Source: Serinicoccus chungangensis | Lineage (GTDB): Bacteria; Actinomycetota; Actinomycetes; Actinomycetales; Dermatophilaceae | Assembly: GCF_006337125.1 (NCBI RefSeq) | Contig: NZ_CP040887.1 | Location: forward strand, 248,001-312,000 | Reading direction: 5' to 3' | Length of the DNA stretch: 64,000 bases | Part shown: positions 26,743 to 37,123 of the stretch, one piece after another | Layout: each line of letters begins with the position of its first letter | Position numbering within the stretch: the first letter of the stretch is position 1 | Program-made: the position numbers and the translations under genes | The notes under the pieces: model-generated | What the model saw: the letters and a program-made list of their open reading frames with translations, nothing else | What the model was told of the DNA's origin: nothing | Database searches by the model: none

Positions 26743-29544
26743 CGGTCCTCCCCGACGCGCAGCGCCTGCGCGAGGTTGGTGCGCCCGGGGAGCCAGGCGC
26801 TGGTGGTGACGGCGGTCAGGACGGTCAGGACCACCGCGCCGAGCACGGCGGCCAGCAGCGGCGGGTCGAGGTGCAGGGCCGGTTGCGCGGTCCCGCCGGT
26901 GAGCCCGGTGAGGTCGAGGCCGCGCAGGAGGACCCAGGGCACGGCGAGCCCCAGCACCGAGCCCACGACGAGGGAGGTCGCCAGCAGCGGGGCCAGCTCC
27001 CACGCCGTCAGCGCCCGCGTCTGGCCGGGGGCCAGCCCGAGGGTGCGCAGGGTCGCGAGCAGCCGGGTGCGGGCGACCGAGCCCATGAGCTGCACCACGA
27101 CGACGGCCAGGACGGTGAGCAGCGCGGAGACCAGGGTCGCCCCGACGAACAGCTGGCGCAGCCCGACGGTGACCGGGGCCTCGGTGAAGGTGTCGAGCCG
27201 GGTCGAGACCGTCGTGACGACGCCACCGCTCCCGACGAGGTCGGTGACGGCCTGCGCGACCACCTCCGGGTCCGCGCCCTCCTCGAGGCCGATGAGCGTC
27301 GTGGACACCCGGGGCAGGGTCTCCCCGGCCGCGACCCAGCGGTCTCCGTCGACGAGCACGCCGGCCCCGGTGACGAGGACGCCGGGGACCTCGTCGAGGT
27401 GTCCGAGCACCTCGACCTGGCCGAGGCCCGAGACGGCGACCTCGCCCGCGGACCCGGGCGCCGCCTCGTCGGCCGAGCGCAGCGTCACGACCCCGGGTGT
27501 GCCGTCCTCGGACCAGAAGGCGGGCGGTGGGCCCTCGATGAGGGGGGACGCGGCATACACCTGCTCCACCTGGGGCTCCGCCACCCAGACCCGCACCGCC
27601 GTCCGCTCGCCGTCGACGACGAGGTCCTGGGTGGCCCCGCTGTCGGCGACGCCGCCGACCGCGCCGACGCCCGGGATGTCCTCCAGCGAGGCGCGCAGCT
27701 CGTCGGTGAGGACCGGCCCGTTGAGGCGGACCGGTGCGCCGTTGTCCTGCCAGGCCGCGACCTGCGCGCCCTGGGACACGGTGGACAGCAGCACCGCGCT
27801 GATGAGCGCCACGGCCGTCCCGAGGACGACGGCCAGGGTGGGCACGAGGCCACCGGCCGGGTCCCGCAGGGCCCGCGCCGCACCGAGGAAGGGGGTGAGC
27901 GTGGGCCGGCCGCGCAGCACCCGGGTCAGCGCGGCCAGCGGGAGGGGGTAGAGGCGCAGGGTGAGGACGCAGGCGGCCAGGGCGAGGAGCACGGGGGTGG
28001 CCGCGGCCAGCAGGTCGATGCCGGTCGCGGCCGCGTCGTCCCCGCGCGCCCCGCGGCCGAGCAGCCGCCAGGTCGCGACCCCGGCCAGCGCGACGACGGC
28101 GACCTCCACCACCCAGCGCCACCGGCTGCGGCTGCGTCCGCCGAGGTCCTGGCGCCGGGTCAGCAGCGAGGCGTCGTCGACGGAGGCGGCGAGGGCGAGG
28201 GACGGGACGAGCGCGACCGCCCCGGAGACCGCCCACTGCCACCAGGGGGTCGGACCGGGCACGAGCAGCATCGCGCCGAGGTGCCCGAGCGCCGCGGCGG
28301 GCACCCCGAGCAGCAGACCCTCCGCGGCGATCACGCGGCGCAGCTGGGGGGGAGGCGCCGCGCGCGAGCGTCATCGCCAGGCTCCGCCGGCGCCGCTGCA
28401 CGACGAGCCGGGCGCCCAGCGCGGCGACGGCGAGGGCGACCCCGAGCGGGCCCGCCGCCACGACCGCGAGCATCGAGCTCGTCGCCCGCTGCTGGCTGGC
28501 GACGCGGTCGAGGGCGTCGGTGAGGTCGGTGGTGAAGAGGGGGATCTGGGCGCCCCGGGCGTCGCCCATCTGCTCGGCGGTGGCGAGCGGGTGCTGCGCC
28601 GCGAGGAAGCCGTTGACCTGGGCGGTGAGCGCCTCGACCTGTCCGGTGGTCCCGGTGATGGCCGAGGCGTCGACGGGGTACCAGACCCGCATCGAGACGG
28701 TGGCCGCCGGCCCGATGCTCCCGCGGTTCTCCGGGGACAGGAAACCGGTGAGGAACGCCGCCTCGCCCCGGTTGGGGTCGTAGAGCGTGCCCATGACCGC
28801 GGCGTTGTCGACGTGCTGCCACCGCGGGTCGTCCGGGTCACGCGGGACGTAGGTGCCGCTGACGACGAGGTCGGTCTGCGGCACCGTGTCGCCCACCTCC
28901 AGGCGCAGCTCCTGCGCGGTCTCCTCGAGGACCACGATCGGCACCTCCGGGGCGTCCTCGGGCTCGGGCTCCTCAGGCCCTTCCTGCCCAGGTCGGTCCG
29001 CCGACCCGCCGACGCCCACCAGGGGCGAGGGCCCGACGACCAGCTCGGGCCAGTCACCCTCCACGAGCTCGACGTGCTCGCGCAGGTCGGGATCGACGGC
29101 GAGGCTGAGGGTCGCGGTGTAGTAGCCGGACTCGATGTCCGGGGTGAACTGGACCTCCGACTGCAACCGGGCCAGGAGCTGCGCCGGGCCCAGGACGTCG
29201 CGCAACGGCTCGGGCTGCTCACTGCGGACCCGCTCCGCGCCCTCGACGAGGGGCGCCCAGCCATCGACCCCGGGCGCACCGTAGTAATCGGCCGGAGAGC
29301 CGAACAACACCGTCCGCTGCCAGTCGCCGCGCAGGTCGCGCTGCGCCGCGGACAGAGCCCCGATCTCCTGCTCGAGCTGGCGGCCCTGCACGTCGACGAG
29401 ACCGCGCGGCGCCGCCGTGAGCAGCAGCGCGACCAGGCCGACGAGGGCGGCCAGACCGAGGGACACCCACGGGTCGGCGGTGAACTGGCGACGGGCCAGC
29501 CGGGCCGGGCCCGGAGCCCGGGGTATGCCGTGCCGCGGGCTCAT
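26739..29544 (-). pseudogene. FtsX-type ABC permease, frameshifted in a C7 tract
   Basis: A MacB-like permease: N-terminal helix (about residues 25-45), a large outer domain, then FtsX helices. It is read in one frame from ATG 29544 to RSLAMTLARGASP and in another from VIAAEGLLLGVP to the stop at 26739. The switch lies at a run of seven G on the plus strand (28346-28352). Removing one base restores GASPQLRRVIAAEGLLLG, a typical RGAS-x-QL junction, and a 934-residue protein; 2806 bp is one base over a multiple of three. It may be broken, phase-variable or a sequencing error. ATGA overlaps join both neighbours. Confidence 0.87.
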
Positions 29545-32500
29545 CGGATCTCCTCCCGGTAGCCGCGGTCGAGGGCCTGCGCACGGACGCGCCGGGCGAC
29601 CAGGGCGACCAGGAGTCCCGCCGTCGTGAGGGTCACGGCCAGCAGCACGGCCCACGGGAGCGCCTCCAGCCGCAGCGCCGCCGGGAGCCGCAGCCGGCCG
29701 GGGGCCGTCGTCGACGACGCCAGCTCCGGCACCACCGCCCCGCCCACCAGCCAGCCGGCGGCCAGGCCGAAGACCGCCGCGACCAGCACCACCCCGGCCA
29801 GCTCGAGGGCGCGCGAGCGCGCCTGGGCGGCGGGCGGCATACCGAGCGCGCGGAGCACCGCGACCTCCGGGCGGCGCGCGGTGAGCAGGGTCGCCGCCAC
29901 GGCCGCGACCCCGGTCAGGGCCAGCAGCACCGCACCGGCGGAGGCGACCCAGAAGACCAGCCGGGCCGCGCTTGTCGCGTCCGTCACCGAGACGGTTCCC
30001 GGCCCGGTGACGGCGCGCAGGTCCGCGCGGGCCGTGAGGGCCTCGACGGCGGCCTGCGCCCCGGCGGAGGGGGTGGCCCAGACCTCGTCCGGCCAGGTGA
30101 GGCTGCGCTGCTGCTCGGCGAGGACCCGGGAGGCGACCCGCGAGTCGGCGAGGGCGGCGGTCTCGCCCTGCTGACCGGGCAGCGCGGCGACGACCTGGGC
30201 CACCTCGGCCGGCACGGTGGTGCCGACGAGGCGCAGCGTCACCGGGTCGCCGACCGTGAGGGCGGCTGCTGCGGCGGTCTGCCGGGTGAGGGCGACGGGG
30301 ACGGTGGCGGCCGGCGCCTCCTCGCCCGTCGCGCCGGTTCCCGGATCCTGGCCCAGCACCGCGTCGCCGCGGTAGGTCACGTCCGGTGCCACGGCGACCT
30401 CGATCGGCTCCTGCCGCAGGTCCGGGACCTGCAGGTGCCACGTGGGGGTCGTGGTGTCCACCCAGGGCGGGACGTCGACCTCGTCGGTGGTCACCTCGGG
30501 GTCGATGAAGGGCAGACCCGTCCCCCGGGAGCGCTCCACGACCTCGATCGCGGTCTGGAAGGACGGGTCCTCGACCGCCGCGGCCTCCTCCAGGAGCGGG
30601 GCGGCCTGGTCACGGCTCGCCGCCGAGGAGCTGCCCCACCCGTCCGTCCCGGACAGCAGGTCCTCACCCCCGGCGGTCAGCGACAGGTCGAGGTCGAGGG
30701 TGGTCGAGGAGTAGCCGGAGAAGAGGTCGGGCGGCACGTCGTCCGCCGTGCCCGGCGTGCTGACGGTCACCGAGCGGACCCGGTGCTCGCGCCCCTCGGG
30801 CAGCGCGAAGCGCAGGTCGGCGGTCGTCCGCTCCGAGGTGGAGCTCCAGTCGCCGAGCGCCTGCCGGTCGTAGGACAGCTGCGGGCCCTCGGCCCGGACC
30901 GCCTCGGAGGTGACGGACGACGTCAGGCCGGTGGCGACGTCCTCGACCAGCAGCGTCACCCGGAGCTCGACCGGCACCGCGGCGGCGACCACCTCGCTGT
31001 CGAGGGACCGCTGGATCGCGGCCGGGGAGTCGTCGAGGGCGTAGATGAACGACCCCCCGGCCGCCTCCGTCTGGGCGGGGTCCCAGCCCACGGCCTCCAA
31101 CCCCTCGACGAGGCTCTCCTGCGCGTCCGGGAGCTGCTCGAGCCGGGCCAGCTCCCACGCGTCGGTGCCCCGCTCGACCACGAGCTCCACGTCGATCGCG
31201 TCGACGTCCTCGGGGACGGTGACGGCCGAGTCGGCGAGGGGCTCCCCGTCGGCGCCCACCGCCCGGTCCAGGCCGGCGGGCACCAGTCCGCCCGGTATGC
31301 CTTCCGGCACGTTCGCGACCGCGCCGAGCCCGCCGCCGTCGGTGCCGGTGGGGGCCAGGGTGAGCGGCACGTCGACCTCGCCCACCCGGGCGTCCGGGTC
31401 CGACCAGACGAGGGCCGCCGCGTCGACCTCCGGCAGCGCGGCGAGGTCCGGGGGCGGGGCGGGCACGACGCCCGGCTCGACCGTGGCGGGCGGGCGCACC
31501 AGGTCGGCGCGCAGCGGCGCGCCCTCACGGACGGCCGCGAGGTCGTCCCGCAGCTGCGCGCTCGTGCCGGCGTAGAGCGCCGCCAGCGTGGTCGAGCCCA
31601 CCGCGAGGACGGTGAGGACGACGGGCACGGCATACACCGGGAGACGCCGGCTCACCTGGGCGGACGAGAGGTGCGCGGCGGTGGTGCGCGTCGGCCGGGT
31701 GAGGAGCTCGACGGCGCGGGTGAGCGGCCCCAGGAGGGCCGTCGCGAGCACGGCCGCGGCCGCGAGCAGCAGGGCCGGCGCGGCGGCGGCCACGAGGTCG
31801 GTGCCCAGGGCTCCGTCCTCGGCCCGGGTCACCGGCGAGCCGGCCCGGCGCAGCTGCCACCAGCTCAGCGCGGCCGCCCCCAGCACCAGGACCACGGCGG
31901 CGAGCGTCGTCGCGGCCCGGACCCGGCCCGACCGGTCGGCCACCGCGGCCCCGCCGGAGAGGCGGCGCGCCTGGAGCGCGGCGACGAGCCCGAGGGTCAG
32001 GGTGATGCCGGCCAGGGTCAGCAGGGCGGTGACCACGAGCCGGCCCAGCAGCCCCTCGCCGCCCGGCACGGCGCGCACCGCCGCCCAGGCGAGGAGGGTG
32101 CCGAGGACGGCACCGAGCGCCGCGACGAGCACCGACTCGACGAGGCCGGTCAGCAGGACCTGCCGGCGCGAGGCCCCGCGCGCCACGAGCAGCTGGGCCT
32201 GGGGCTCGCGGGTCGCGGCGAGCAGGCGGGCCAGCTGGGTGACGGCGAGCCCGGTGACGAGGACGAGCACCGACAGCGGGACGACCCCGAGGGCGCGGGC
32301 GGTGGCCAGGTTGGTCGAGGCCTGGCCGGCGGTGGGGGCGAGGTCGCCCTCGACCTGCACGCCGCGGACGGCCACCCCGGGGGCGTCCCGCAGGTCGGAG
32401 CGCAGGCTCGCGGCGCCCGCCGCGAGGACACCGAGGTCCTCGGGGGTGATCCGGTCGGCGTCGGGGCGGACGGGCCAGCGCACGAAGGGGGCGCCCACCT

Positions 32501-33179
32501 GCTGCGCCAGCGCCTCCTCCACCACCAGCGGCCCCAGCGTCGCCTTCTCCTCGCCCACGCCGGTCCGGACGAGCTCGTCGCCGAACCAGAAGGCGTCGGC
32601 GGGGTCGACCGGTTGCCAGAGCGCGGTGACCTCGACGGTGCGCTCGCCCACCACGAGGGTGTCGCCGACCGACAGGCCGAGGGCGCGCGCGGCACCGACG
32701 TGCAGGGCCCCCGGCGCCGGGGCGTCCTCGCCGGCACCCTCGTCCCCCGTGGGCCAGGTCCCCTCCAGGACCGTGACCAGGTCGCCGGGTGCCTCACCCG
32801 GCGCCAGCTCCGGGCCGCCGACGAGCACGAGCTCGCCCTCCACCTCCACCTCCGCCCCCGCGACCCGGGCCGGCCGCGGCTCGGTCACCACCAGCCGGCC
32901 GATGCTCACGGGGGCGGGGGCGAAGGCCTCGGTGATGGTGCTCCGGGCCCGCGCGTCCTGGCGCCGCGGGTCCTCGGCCAGCCTCGTCTGCACCTGCACC
33001 CCGGTCTGCGTCGGCTCGCCCTCCGTGAGCGCGCCGCGGGCGGCGGTGCTGGCCGCGGCCGCCGAGTAGCCGACCGTCCCGGCGATGATCGCCGTCGTGA
33101 CGGTCACGAGCGCCAGCAGGGTGAGCAGCAGCCCCCGGGAGGACCGTGCCCGCGCCCGCGCGAAGCTCGCCCACGTCAT
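29541..33179 (-). CDS. Large FtsX-type ABC permease
   Basis: 1212 residues. There is an N-terminal membrane helix (about 17-38), a large extracytoplasmic domain, helices around residues 245-420 with REPQAQLLVARGASRRQVL, a second group of helices, and a C-terminal FtsX core ending VARRVRAQALDRG. The repeated RGAS motif and two core sets suggest a fused pair of permease halves. It probably works with the next permease and the two ATPases. It begins at 33179, just after TATGACG, with divergent sigma-factor transcription on the other side. Confidence 0.9.
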   Translation of the reverse strand: MTWASFARARARSSRGLLLTLLALVTVTTAIIAGTVGYSAAAASTAARGALTEGEPTQTGVQVQTRLAEDPRRQDARARSTITEAFAPAPVSIGRLVVTEPRPARVAGAEVEVEGELVLVGGPELAPGEAPGDLVTVLEGTWPTGDEGAGEDAPAPGALHVGAARALGLSVGDTLVVGERTVEVTALWQPVDPADAFWFGDELVRTGVGEEKATLGPLVVEEALAQQVGAPFVRWPVRPDADRITPEDLGVLAAGAASLRSDLRDAPGVAVRGVQVEGDLAPTAGQASTNLATARALGVVPLSVLVLVTGLAVTQLARLLAATREPQAQLLVARGASRRQVLLTGLVESVLVAALGAVLGTLLAWAAVRAVPGGEGLLGRLVVTALLTLAGITLTLGLVAALQARRLSGGAAVADRSGRVRAATTLAAVVLVLGAAALSWWQLRRAGSPVTRAEDGALGTDLVAAAAPALLLAAAAVLATALLGPLTRAVELLTRPTRTTAAHLSSAQVSRRLPVYAVPVVLTVLAVGSTTLAALYAGTSAQLRDDLAAVREGAPLRADLVRPPATVEPGVVPAPPPDLAALPEVDAAALVWSDPDARVGEVDVPLTLAPTGTDGGGLGAVANVPEGIPGGLVPAGLDRAVGADGEPLADSAVTVPEDVDAIDVELVVERGTDAWELARLEQLPDAQESLVEGLEAVGWDPAQTEAAGGSFIYALDDSPAAIQRSLDSEVVAAAVPVELRVTLLVEDVATGLTSSVTSEAVRAEGPQLSYDRQALGDWSSTSERTTADLRFALPEGREHRVRSVTVSTPGTADDVPPDLFSGYSSTTLDLDLSLTAGGEDLLSGTDGWGSSSAASRDQAAPLLEEAAAVEDPSFQTAIEVVERSRGTGLPFIDPEVTTDEVDVPPWVDTTTPTWHLQVPDLRQEPIEVAVAPDVTYRGDAVLGQDPGTGATGEEAPAATVPVALTRQTAAAAALTVGDPVTLRLVGTTVPAEVAQVVAALPGQQGETAALADSRVASRVLAEQQRSLTWPDEVWATPSAGAQAAVEALTARADLRAVTGPGTVSVTDATSAARLVFWVASAGAVLLALTGVAAVAATLLTARRPEVAVLRALGMPPAAQARSRALELAGVVLVAAVFGLAAGWLVGGAVVPELASSTTAPGRLRLPAALRLEALPWAVLLAVTLTTAGLLVALVARRVRAQALDRGYREEIR

Positions 33180-33401
33180 ACCGGGAACCCTAGGCAGCGC
33201 GTCGTGCCTGCAGGGCACCCGGGCCGCCCGTGGTGACCAGATCGAGATGCCGACGCCATGTGCTCCCAACGCGCGGGAGGCCCACCCAGGTTGGGCGGGG
33301 CCGACGGCGGGTCGACCTCGTCGCCGGCGTCCGCCCAACCTCCGGGGGTGCCCGGGGCGTTCCAGGAGAGGATGAGGCACCGCGGCACAGGAGGAGGCGG
33401 T

Positions 33402-33950
33402 ATGCCGGGACGCGCCGGCGACGACTACGTCGCCTTCGTCACCGCCCGCCAGGGCGCGCTGCTGCGCGCGGCGTACCTCGTCTGCGGCGACGAGCACCTC
33501 GCCCACGACCTGCTGCAGGACGCCCTGGTCAAGCTGGCCAGCCGGTGGGAGCGCCTGCGGGACGAGGCGCCCGAGGCCTACGTGCGCCAGATCCTCTACC
33601 GCGACGCCGTCTCGCGGTGGCGGCGGACCCGGCGCGAGCGCCTCGTCGACCACCAGGACCCGGGGGGCGACCTGGCCCGGTTCCGCACGCGGGAGCCGGT
33701 CGAGGGCTGGGTCGAGGGGGCAGCCGTGCGGCAGGCGCTGATGCTGCTGCCGCCGCGGCAGCGTGCCGTCGTCGTGCTGCGCTACTACGAGGACCTGTCC
33801 GAGGCCGACATCGCCACGACGCTGGGGATCTCGCGGGGCACCGTCAAGAGCCAGGCCAGCGACGCGATGAGGACGCTGCGCTCGCTGCTGCCCGACCTGG
33901 ACGGCTGGGTGCCACGGGTCGTGCGCGACGAGGAGAGGGGGAGCGCGTGA
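33402..33950 (+). CDS. SigE-family ECF sigma factor
   Basis: 182 residues from ATG 33402, with AGGAGGAGG upstream. Region 2 is at FVTARQGALLRAAYLVCGDEHLAHDLLQDALVK and region 4 at RQALMLLPPRQRAVVVLRYYEDLSEADIATTLGISRGTVKSQ. This fits the actinobacterial SigE-like (SigE family) group of about 170 residues. An in-frame ATG at 33258 would add 48 non-conserved residues and is rejected. It overlaps the next gene (GTGA). Confidence 0.93.
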   Translation: MPGRAGDDYVAFVTARQGALLRAAYLVCGDEHLAHDLLQDALVKLASRWERLRDEAPEAYVRQILYRDAVSRWRRTRRERLVDHQDPGGDLARFRTREPVEGWVEGAAVRQALMLLPPRQRAVVVLRYYEDLSEADIATTLGISRGTVKSQASDAMRTLRSLLPDLDGWVPRVVRDEERGSA

Positions 33951-34732
33951 GGAGCCAGGACCTGCCGCGCCTGCTGCACCTGGCGGGCGACGAGGTGCTC
34001 GAGCCGGACCTCGCCCGGTCCACCTGGGAGCGGGGGCGGCGGTCCCGCCGTCGTCGGCTGGCGCTCCGGGGGACCGGCGCCCTGGGCGTCGTGGCCCTGG
34101 CGGTGTCGGCGCTCAGCCTCTCCTGGTCGGAGCCGGCGCCACTGACGGCCGGACCTGCTGCTGGCGAGGACGTCGGGCCGACGGACGCGGAGGCCATCGA
34201 GCTGCCCCTGACCGCGGCCGCGACCCTCCCGGGCGAGCAGGCCAGGTCGGTCTGGCGGGAGCTGTACTCCGCCTGCCTCACGGACCTCGGCTACGAGGTG
34301 AGCGTGGTGCCCGGGGACGGTGACGGGGGCGGCGGGCTCGCGGCCACCCGGCAGGGCGTCCAGGCCGGGGAGCGCGACCGCGACCTCCAGCGCTGCCGGG
34401 CCCAGCTGGTGCTGGACTCCCCGGTCACCGCCGCCCCCGCCGAGGAGGTCCGGGAGACACCGCCCCAGGAGGGTCGCGCCCAGCCTGCCGACCCCCTCGG
34501 GCCGGGTCTGGACCGGTCCAGCCGGCTGCAGCTGACCGCCCGCTACCAGGAGTACCTCGTCGCCGACTCCTGCCTGCGCGACGCCGGGCTGCCGACCTCC
34601 GACCCGCCGCCGGCGGAGGACTTCATCCAGGCCCTGGTCCGCGACCAGCTGCCGCCCTGGCACCCCCACCTCGAGGCCGCCGAGCAGGGACGCTACAAGC
34701 AGGCGCGCACCGCCTGCCCGCTCTCGCGCTAG
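33947..34732 (+). CDS. Membrane-anchored partner of the sigma factor
   Basis: 261 residues from a GTG overlapping the sigma-factor stop. A basic cytoplasmic N-terminus (about 35 residues), one membrane helix (about residues 44-63) and an outer domain of about 190 residues follow. The outer domain has Cys residues at SACLTDLGY, RCRAQ, SCLRDAG and TACPLSR that could form disulfides. This is the usual position of an anti-sigma factor, although no ZAS HxxxCxxC motif is seen. Confidence 0.78.
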   Translation: MRSQDLPRLLHLAGDEVLEPDLARSTWERGRRSRRRRLALRGTGALGVVALAVSALSLSWSEPAPLTAGPAAGEDVGPTDAEAIELPLTAAATLPGEQARSVWRELYSACLTDLGYEVSVVPGDGDGGGGLAATRQGVQAGERDRDLQRCRAQLVLDSPVTAAPAEEVRETPPQEGRAQPADPLGPGLDRSSRLQLTARYQEYLVADSCLRDAGLPTSDPPPAEDFIQALVRDQLPPWHPHLEAAEQGRYKQARTACPLSR

Positions 34733-34773
34733 CCGTCCCCCCACCCCCGGGCGTCCACGGGCGGGGTCCTCGC

Positions 34774-36096
34774 TCAGCCCTCGCGCTGGTCCACGATGCG
34801 CCGCGCCTTGCCGACGGACCGCTCGACCCCGCCCTCGGCCAGCACGACGACCTGGGCCGTGGTGCCGATCCGGTCCTTGACCTGCCGGGCGAGCTCGCCC
34901 GCGAGCCGGTCCCGCGCGTCCGCACCCAGGCCCGGCTCGCCCTCGACGTTGATGGTCAGCTGGTCCATGCGCCCCGGCCGGGACAGGACGCACTGGAAGT
35001 GCGGCGTCAGCCCGGGCAGGGCGAGCACCAGCTCCTCGATCTGCGTGGGGAAGACGTTGACCCCCCGGACGATCATGAGGTCGTCGCTGCGGCCGGTGAT
35101 CTTGGCGAGCCGCCGCATACCGGGCCGGGCGGTGCCGGGGAGCAGCCGGGTGAGGTCGCGCGTGCGGTAGCGCAGCACCGGCATGGCCTCGCGGGTCATC
35201 GCCGTGAGGACGAGCTCGCCCTCCTCGCCGTCCGGCACCGGCTCGTCGGTCAGCGGGTCGACGACCTCGGGGTAGAAGTGGTCCTCCCACAGCGTCAGCC
35301 CGTCCTTGGTCTCCACGCACTCCTGCGCGACGCCGGGCCCCATCATCTCGGACAGGCCGAAGATGTCGGTCGCGTGCATGCCGCAGCGCTGCTCGATCTC
35401 GGCGCGCATGGCCTCCGTCCACGGCTCGGCGCCGAAGACCCCGATCTGCAGCGAGGTGTCCGCCGGGTCGGTGCCGCGCTCGGTCATCGCGTCGACGAGG
35501 GCGAGGAAGTAGGACGGCGTCACCATGATGACGCGGGGCCCGAAGTCCTCGATGAGCTGCAGCTGCTTCTCGGTCTGCCCGCCGCTCATCGGGACGACGG
35601 TGCAGCCCAGCCGCTCGGCGCCGTAATGGGCGCCCAGTCCGCCGGTGAACAGGCCGTAGCCGTAGGCGACGTGGACCAGGTCGCCCGGGCGGGTGCCGGC
35701 CGCGCGCAGCGACCGGGCGACGAGGCCGGCCCAGGTGTCGATGTCGCCCCGCGTGTAGCCGACCACCGTCGGGCGGCCGGTCGTGCCGGAGCTGGCGTGG
35801 ACGCGGACGCACTGCTCGCGGGGCACCGCGAACATCCCGAAGGGGTAGTTCTCCCGCAGGTCGGCCTTGGTGGTGAAGGGCAGCAGGCGGATGTCGTCGA
35901 GGGTGCGGATGTCGTCGGGGTGGACGCCACGCTCGTCGAGCCGGCGCCGGTAGTGCCCGACGCCCTCGTAGGCGCGCCGCACGCCGTCCTGGAGCCGCTG
36001 CAGCTGGGTGCTGCGGAGCTGGTCGACCGACCAGGTCTCCGCCTCGTCGTGGAGGTCGGGTCGGGGCTCGATCTCGGGCAGCTGCTGCGACGCCAT
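34774..36096 (-). CDS. paaK: Phenylacetate-CoA ligase
   Basis: 440 residues. The acyl-adenylate signature VHASSGTTGRPTVVGYT, the substrate region APYG/FGLSEMMGPGVAQE and the motif TGRSDDLMIVRGVNVFPTQIEE are those of PaaK. It makes phenylacetyl-CoA from phenylacetate, ATP and CoA. It is the last gene of paaH-paaI-membrane protein-paaK; the multisubunit epoxidase paaABCDE is not in the window. Confidence 0.95.
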   Translation of the reverse strand: MASQQLPEIEPRPDLHDEAETWSVDQLRSTQLQRLQDGVRRAYEGVGHYRRRLDERGVHPDDIRTLDDIRLLPFTTKADLRENYPFGMFAVPREQCVRVHASSGTTGRPTVVGYTRGDIDTWAGLVARSLRAAGTRPGDLVHVAYGYGLFTGGLGAHYGAERLGCTVVPMSGGQTEKQLQLIEDFGPRVIMVTPSYFLALVDAMTERGTDPADTSLQIGVFGAEPWTEAMRAEIEQRCGMHATDIFGLSEMMGPGVAQECVETKDGLTLWEDHFYPEVVDPLTDEPVPDGEEGELVLTAMTREAMPVLRYRTRDLTRLLPGTARPGMRRLAKITGRSDDLMIVRGVNVFPTQIEELVLALPGLTPHFQCVLSRPGRMDQLTINVEGEPGLGADARDRLAGELARQVKDRIGTTAQVVVLAEGGVERSVGKARRIVDQREG

Positions 36097-36141
36097 GACG
36101 GCAGGGTATGCCGTCGCCGCCGGGGCGACGAGGGACCGGGG

Positions 36142-36666
36142 TCAGCGCCCTCCCGCGCGGTCGGTCGCGCGGAGGTCCCGGACGAGCCGCGGCGTGCGCC
36201 ACGACGTCACCTCGCGGGCCCAGGTCGTCGGTGGGTAGGAGAGGCGGACGAGGAAGTAGTTGGCGTACTCGAGGGCCGCGAAGGCCCAGACGCCCAGCGT
36301 CAGCAGCCACGGCCCGGGGTCGGGACCGCCGTGGACGAGGATCATCACCAGGCCCAGCGCCAGGAGCACCGGGTCGAGCACGCGGACGACGCGGTAGGTC
36401 CGTGCCACCGGGCGCCGCATGGTGCCCCTGCCGACCCACGACCGGGCGAGGAGCCAGTAGGCGCCCGCCTGGACCAGCACCACCGTCAGCGGCCCCAGCG
36501 CCCACCACAGGGTGGCTGCCTGGTCGTCGGTCCAGCGCGGGCCGACCACCGAGACGGCCAGGAGGACGAACACCGTCGCGGCGCTCAGCTCGCCGAGGCC
36601 CAGGGAGAGGAGGCGACGCCGGAGCGCCTCCCGCTGCGGCCGCCCGAGCGGCGCCGTCGCCGTCAT
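36142..36666 (-). CDS. Small membrane protein within the paa cluster
   Basis: 174 residues from ATG 36666. Three to four membrane segments (about residues 31-47, 60-78, 100-118 and 127-147) are visible. The C-terminal half has YANYFLVRLSYPPTTWAREVTSWRTPRLVRDLR, which looks conserved. It stands between paaI (16 bp) and paaK (45 bp). Function unknown; a transport or membrane-protection role for phenylacetate is speculation. Confidence 0.72.
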   Translation of the reverse strand: MTATAPLGRPQREALRRRLLSLGLGELSAATVFVLLAVSVVGPRWTDDQAATLWWALGPLTVVLVQAGAYWLLARSWVGRGTMRRPVARTYRVVRVLDPVLLALGLVMILVHGGPDPGPWLLTLGVWAFAALEYANYFLVRLSYPPTTWAREVTSWRTPRLVRDLRATDRAGGR

Positions 36667-36682
36667 CGCCGGTGCACCGCGG

Positions 36683-37123
36683 TCACGAGGCCGGGCGCAC
36701 CGCCCGGGAGTGGCCGCGGAACTCGGCCACGACGGCACCGTCGGTGGCACGGCACACCGTGACGTCCGTGATGCCGCTGCGGCCGTAGGTCACGCGCTCG
36801 CGGGCGGTGGCGACCAGGACGTCGTCGAGGTGGGAGGGGAGGAGATACGTGATGTCGCAGCTGGCGGCGACCGTCGTGCGACCGGTCGCGTTGCAGGCCA
36901 GGGCGAAGGTCGAGTCGGCGAGGGCGAAGACGTAGCCGCCGTGGGCGATGGCGTGGCCGTTGACCATGGTGTCGGTGATGCGCATCCGGGTGCGCGCGCG
37001 ACCGAGCCGTCGGCCCGACCCGGTGGTCTCGACCTCCACGTCCAGCAGCTCGATGCCGAGGGCCGCCGAGGCCCGGTCCTGCTCCCACATGCGGCGGACG
37101 TGGGTGAGGTCGGTGTCGCTCAC
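36683..37123 (-). CDS. paaI: Hydroxyphenylacetyl-CoA thioesterase (hotdog fold)
   Basis: 146 residues from a GTG overlapping the paaH stop. The sequence RMRITDTMVNGHAIAHGGYVFALADSTFALACN is the conserved PaaI core, with the catalytic Asp in VFALADS and the HGG loop. PaaI hydrolyses ring-hydroxylated phenylacetyl-CoAs to free trapped CoA. Confidence 0.95.
   Translation of the reverse strand: MSDTDLTHVRRMWEQDRASAALGIELLDVEVETTGSGRRLGRARTRMRITDTMVNGHAIAHGGYVFALADSTFALACNATGRTTVAASCDITYLLPSHLDDVLVATARERVTYGRSGITDVTVCRATDGAVVAEFRGHSRAVRPAS

Noticed and set aside
33258..33401. Longer sigma factor from ATG 33258
   Set aside because: The added 48 residues are Pro/Gly-rich and not like sigma region 1 or 2, and ATG 33402 has a strong AGGAGG site.
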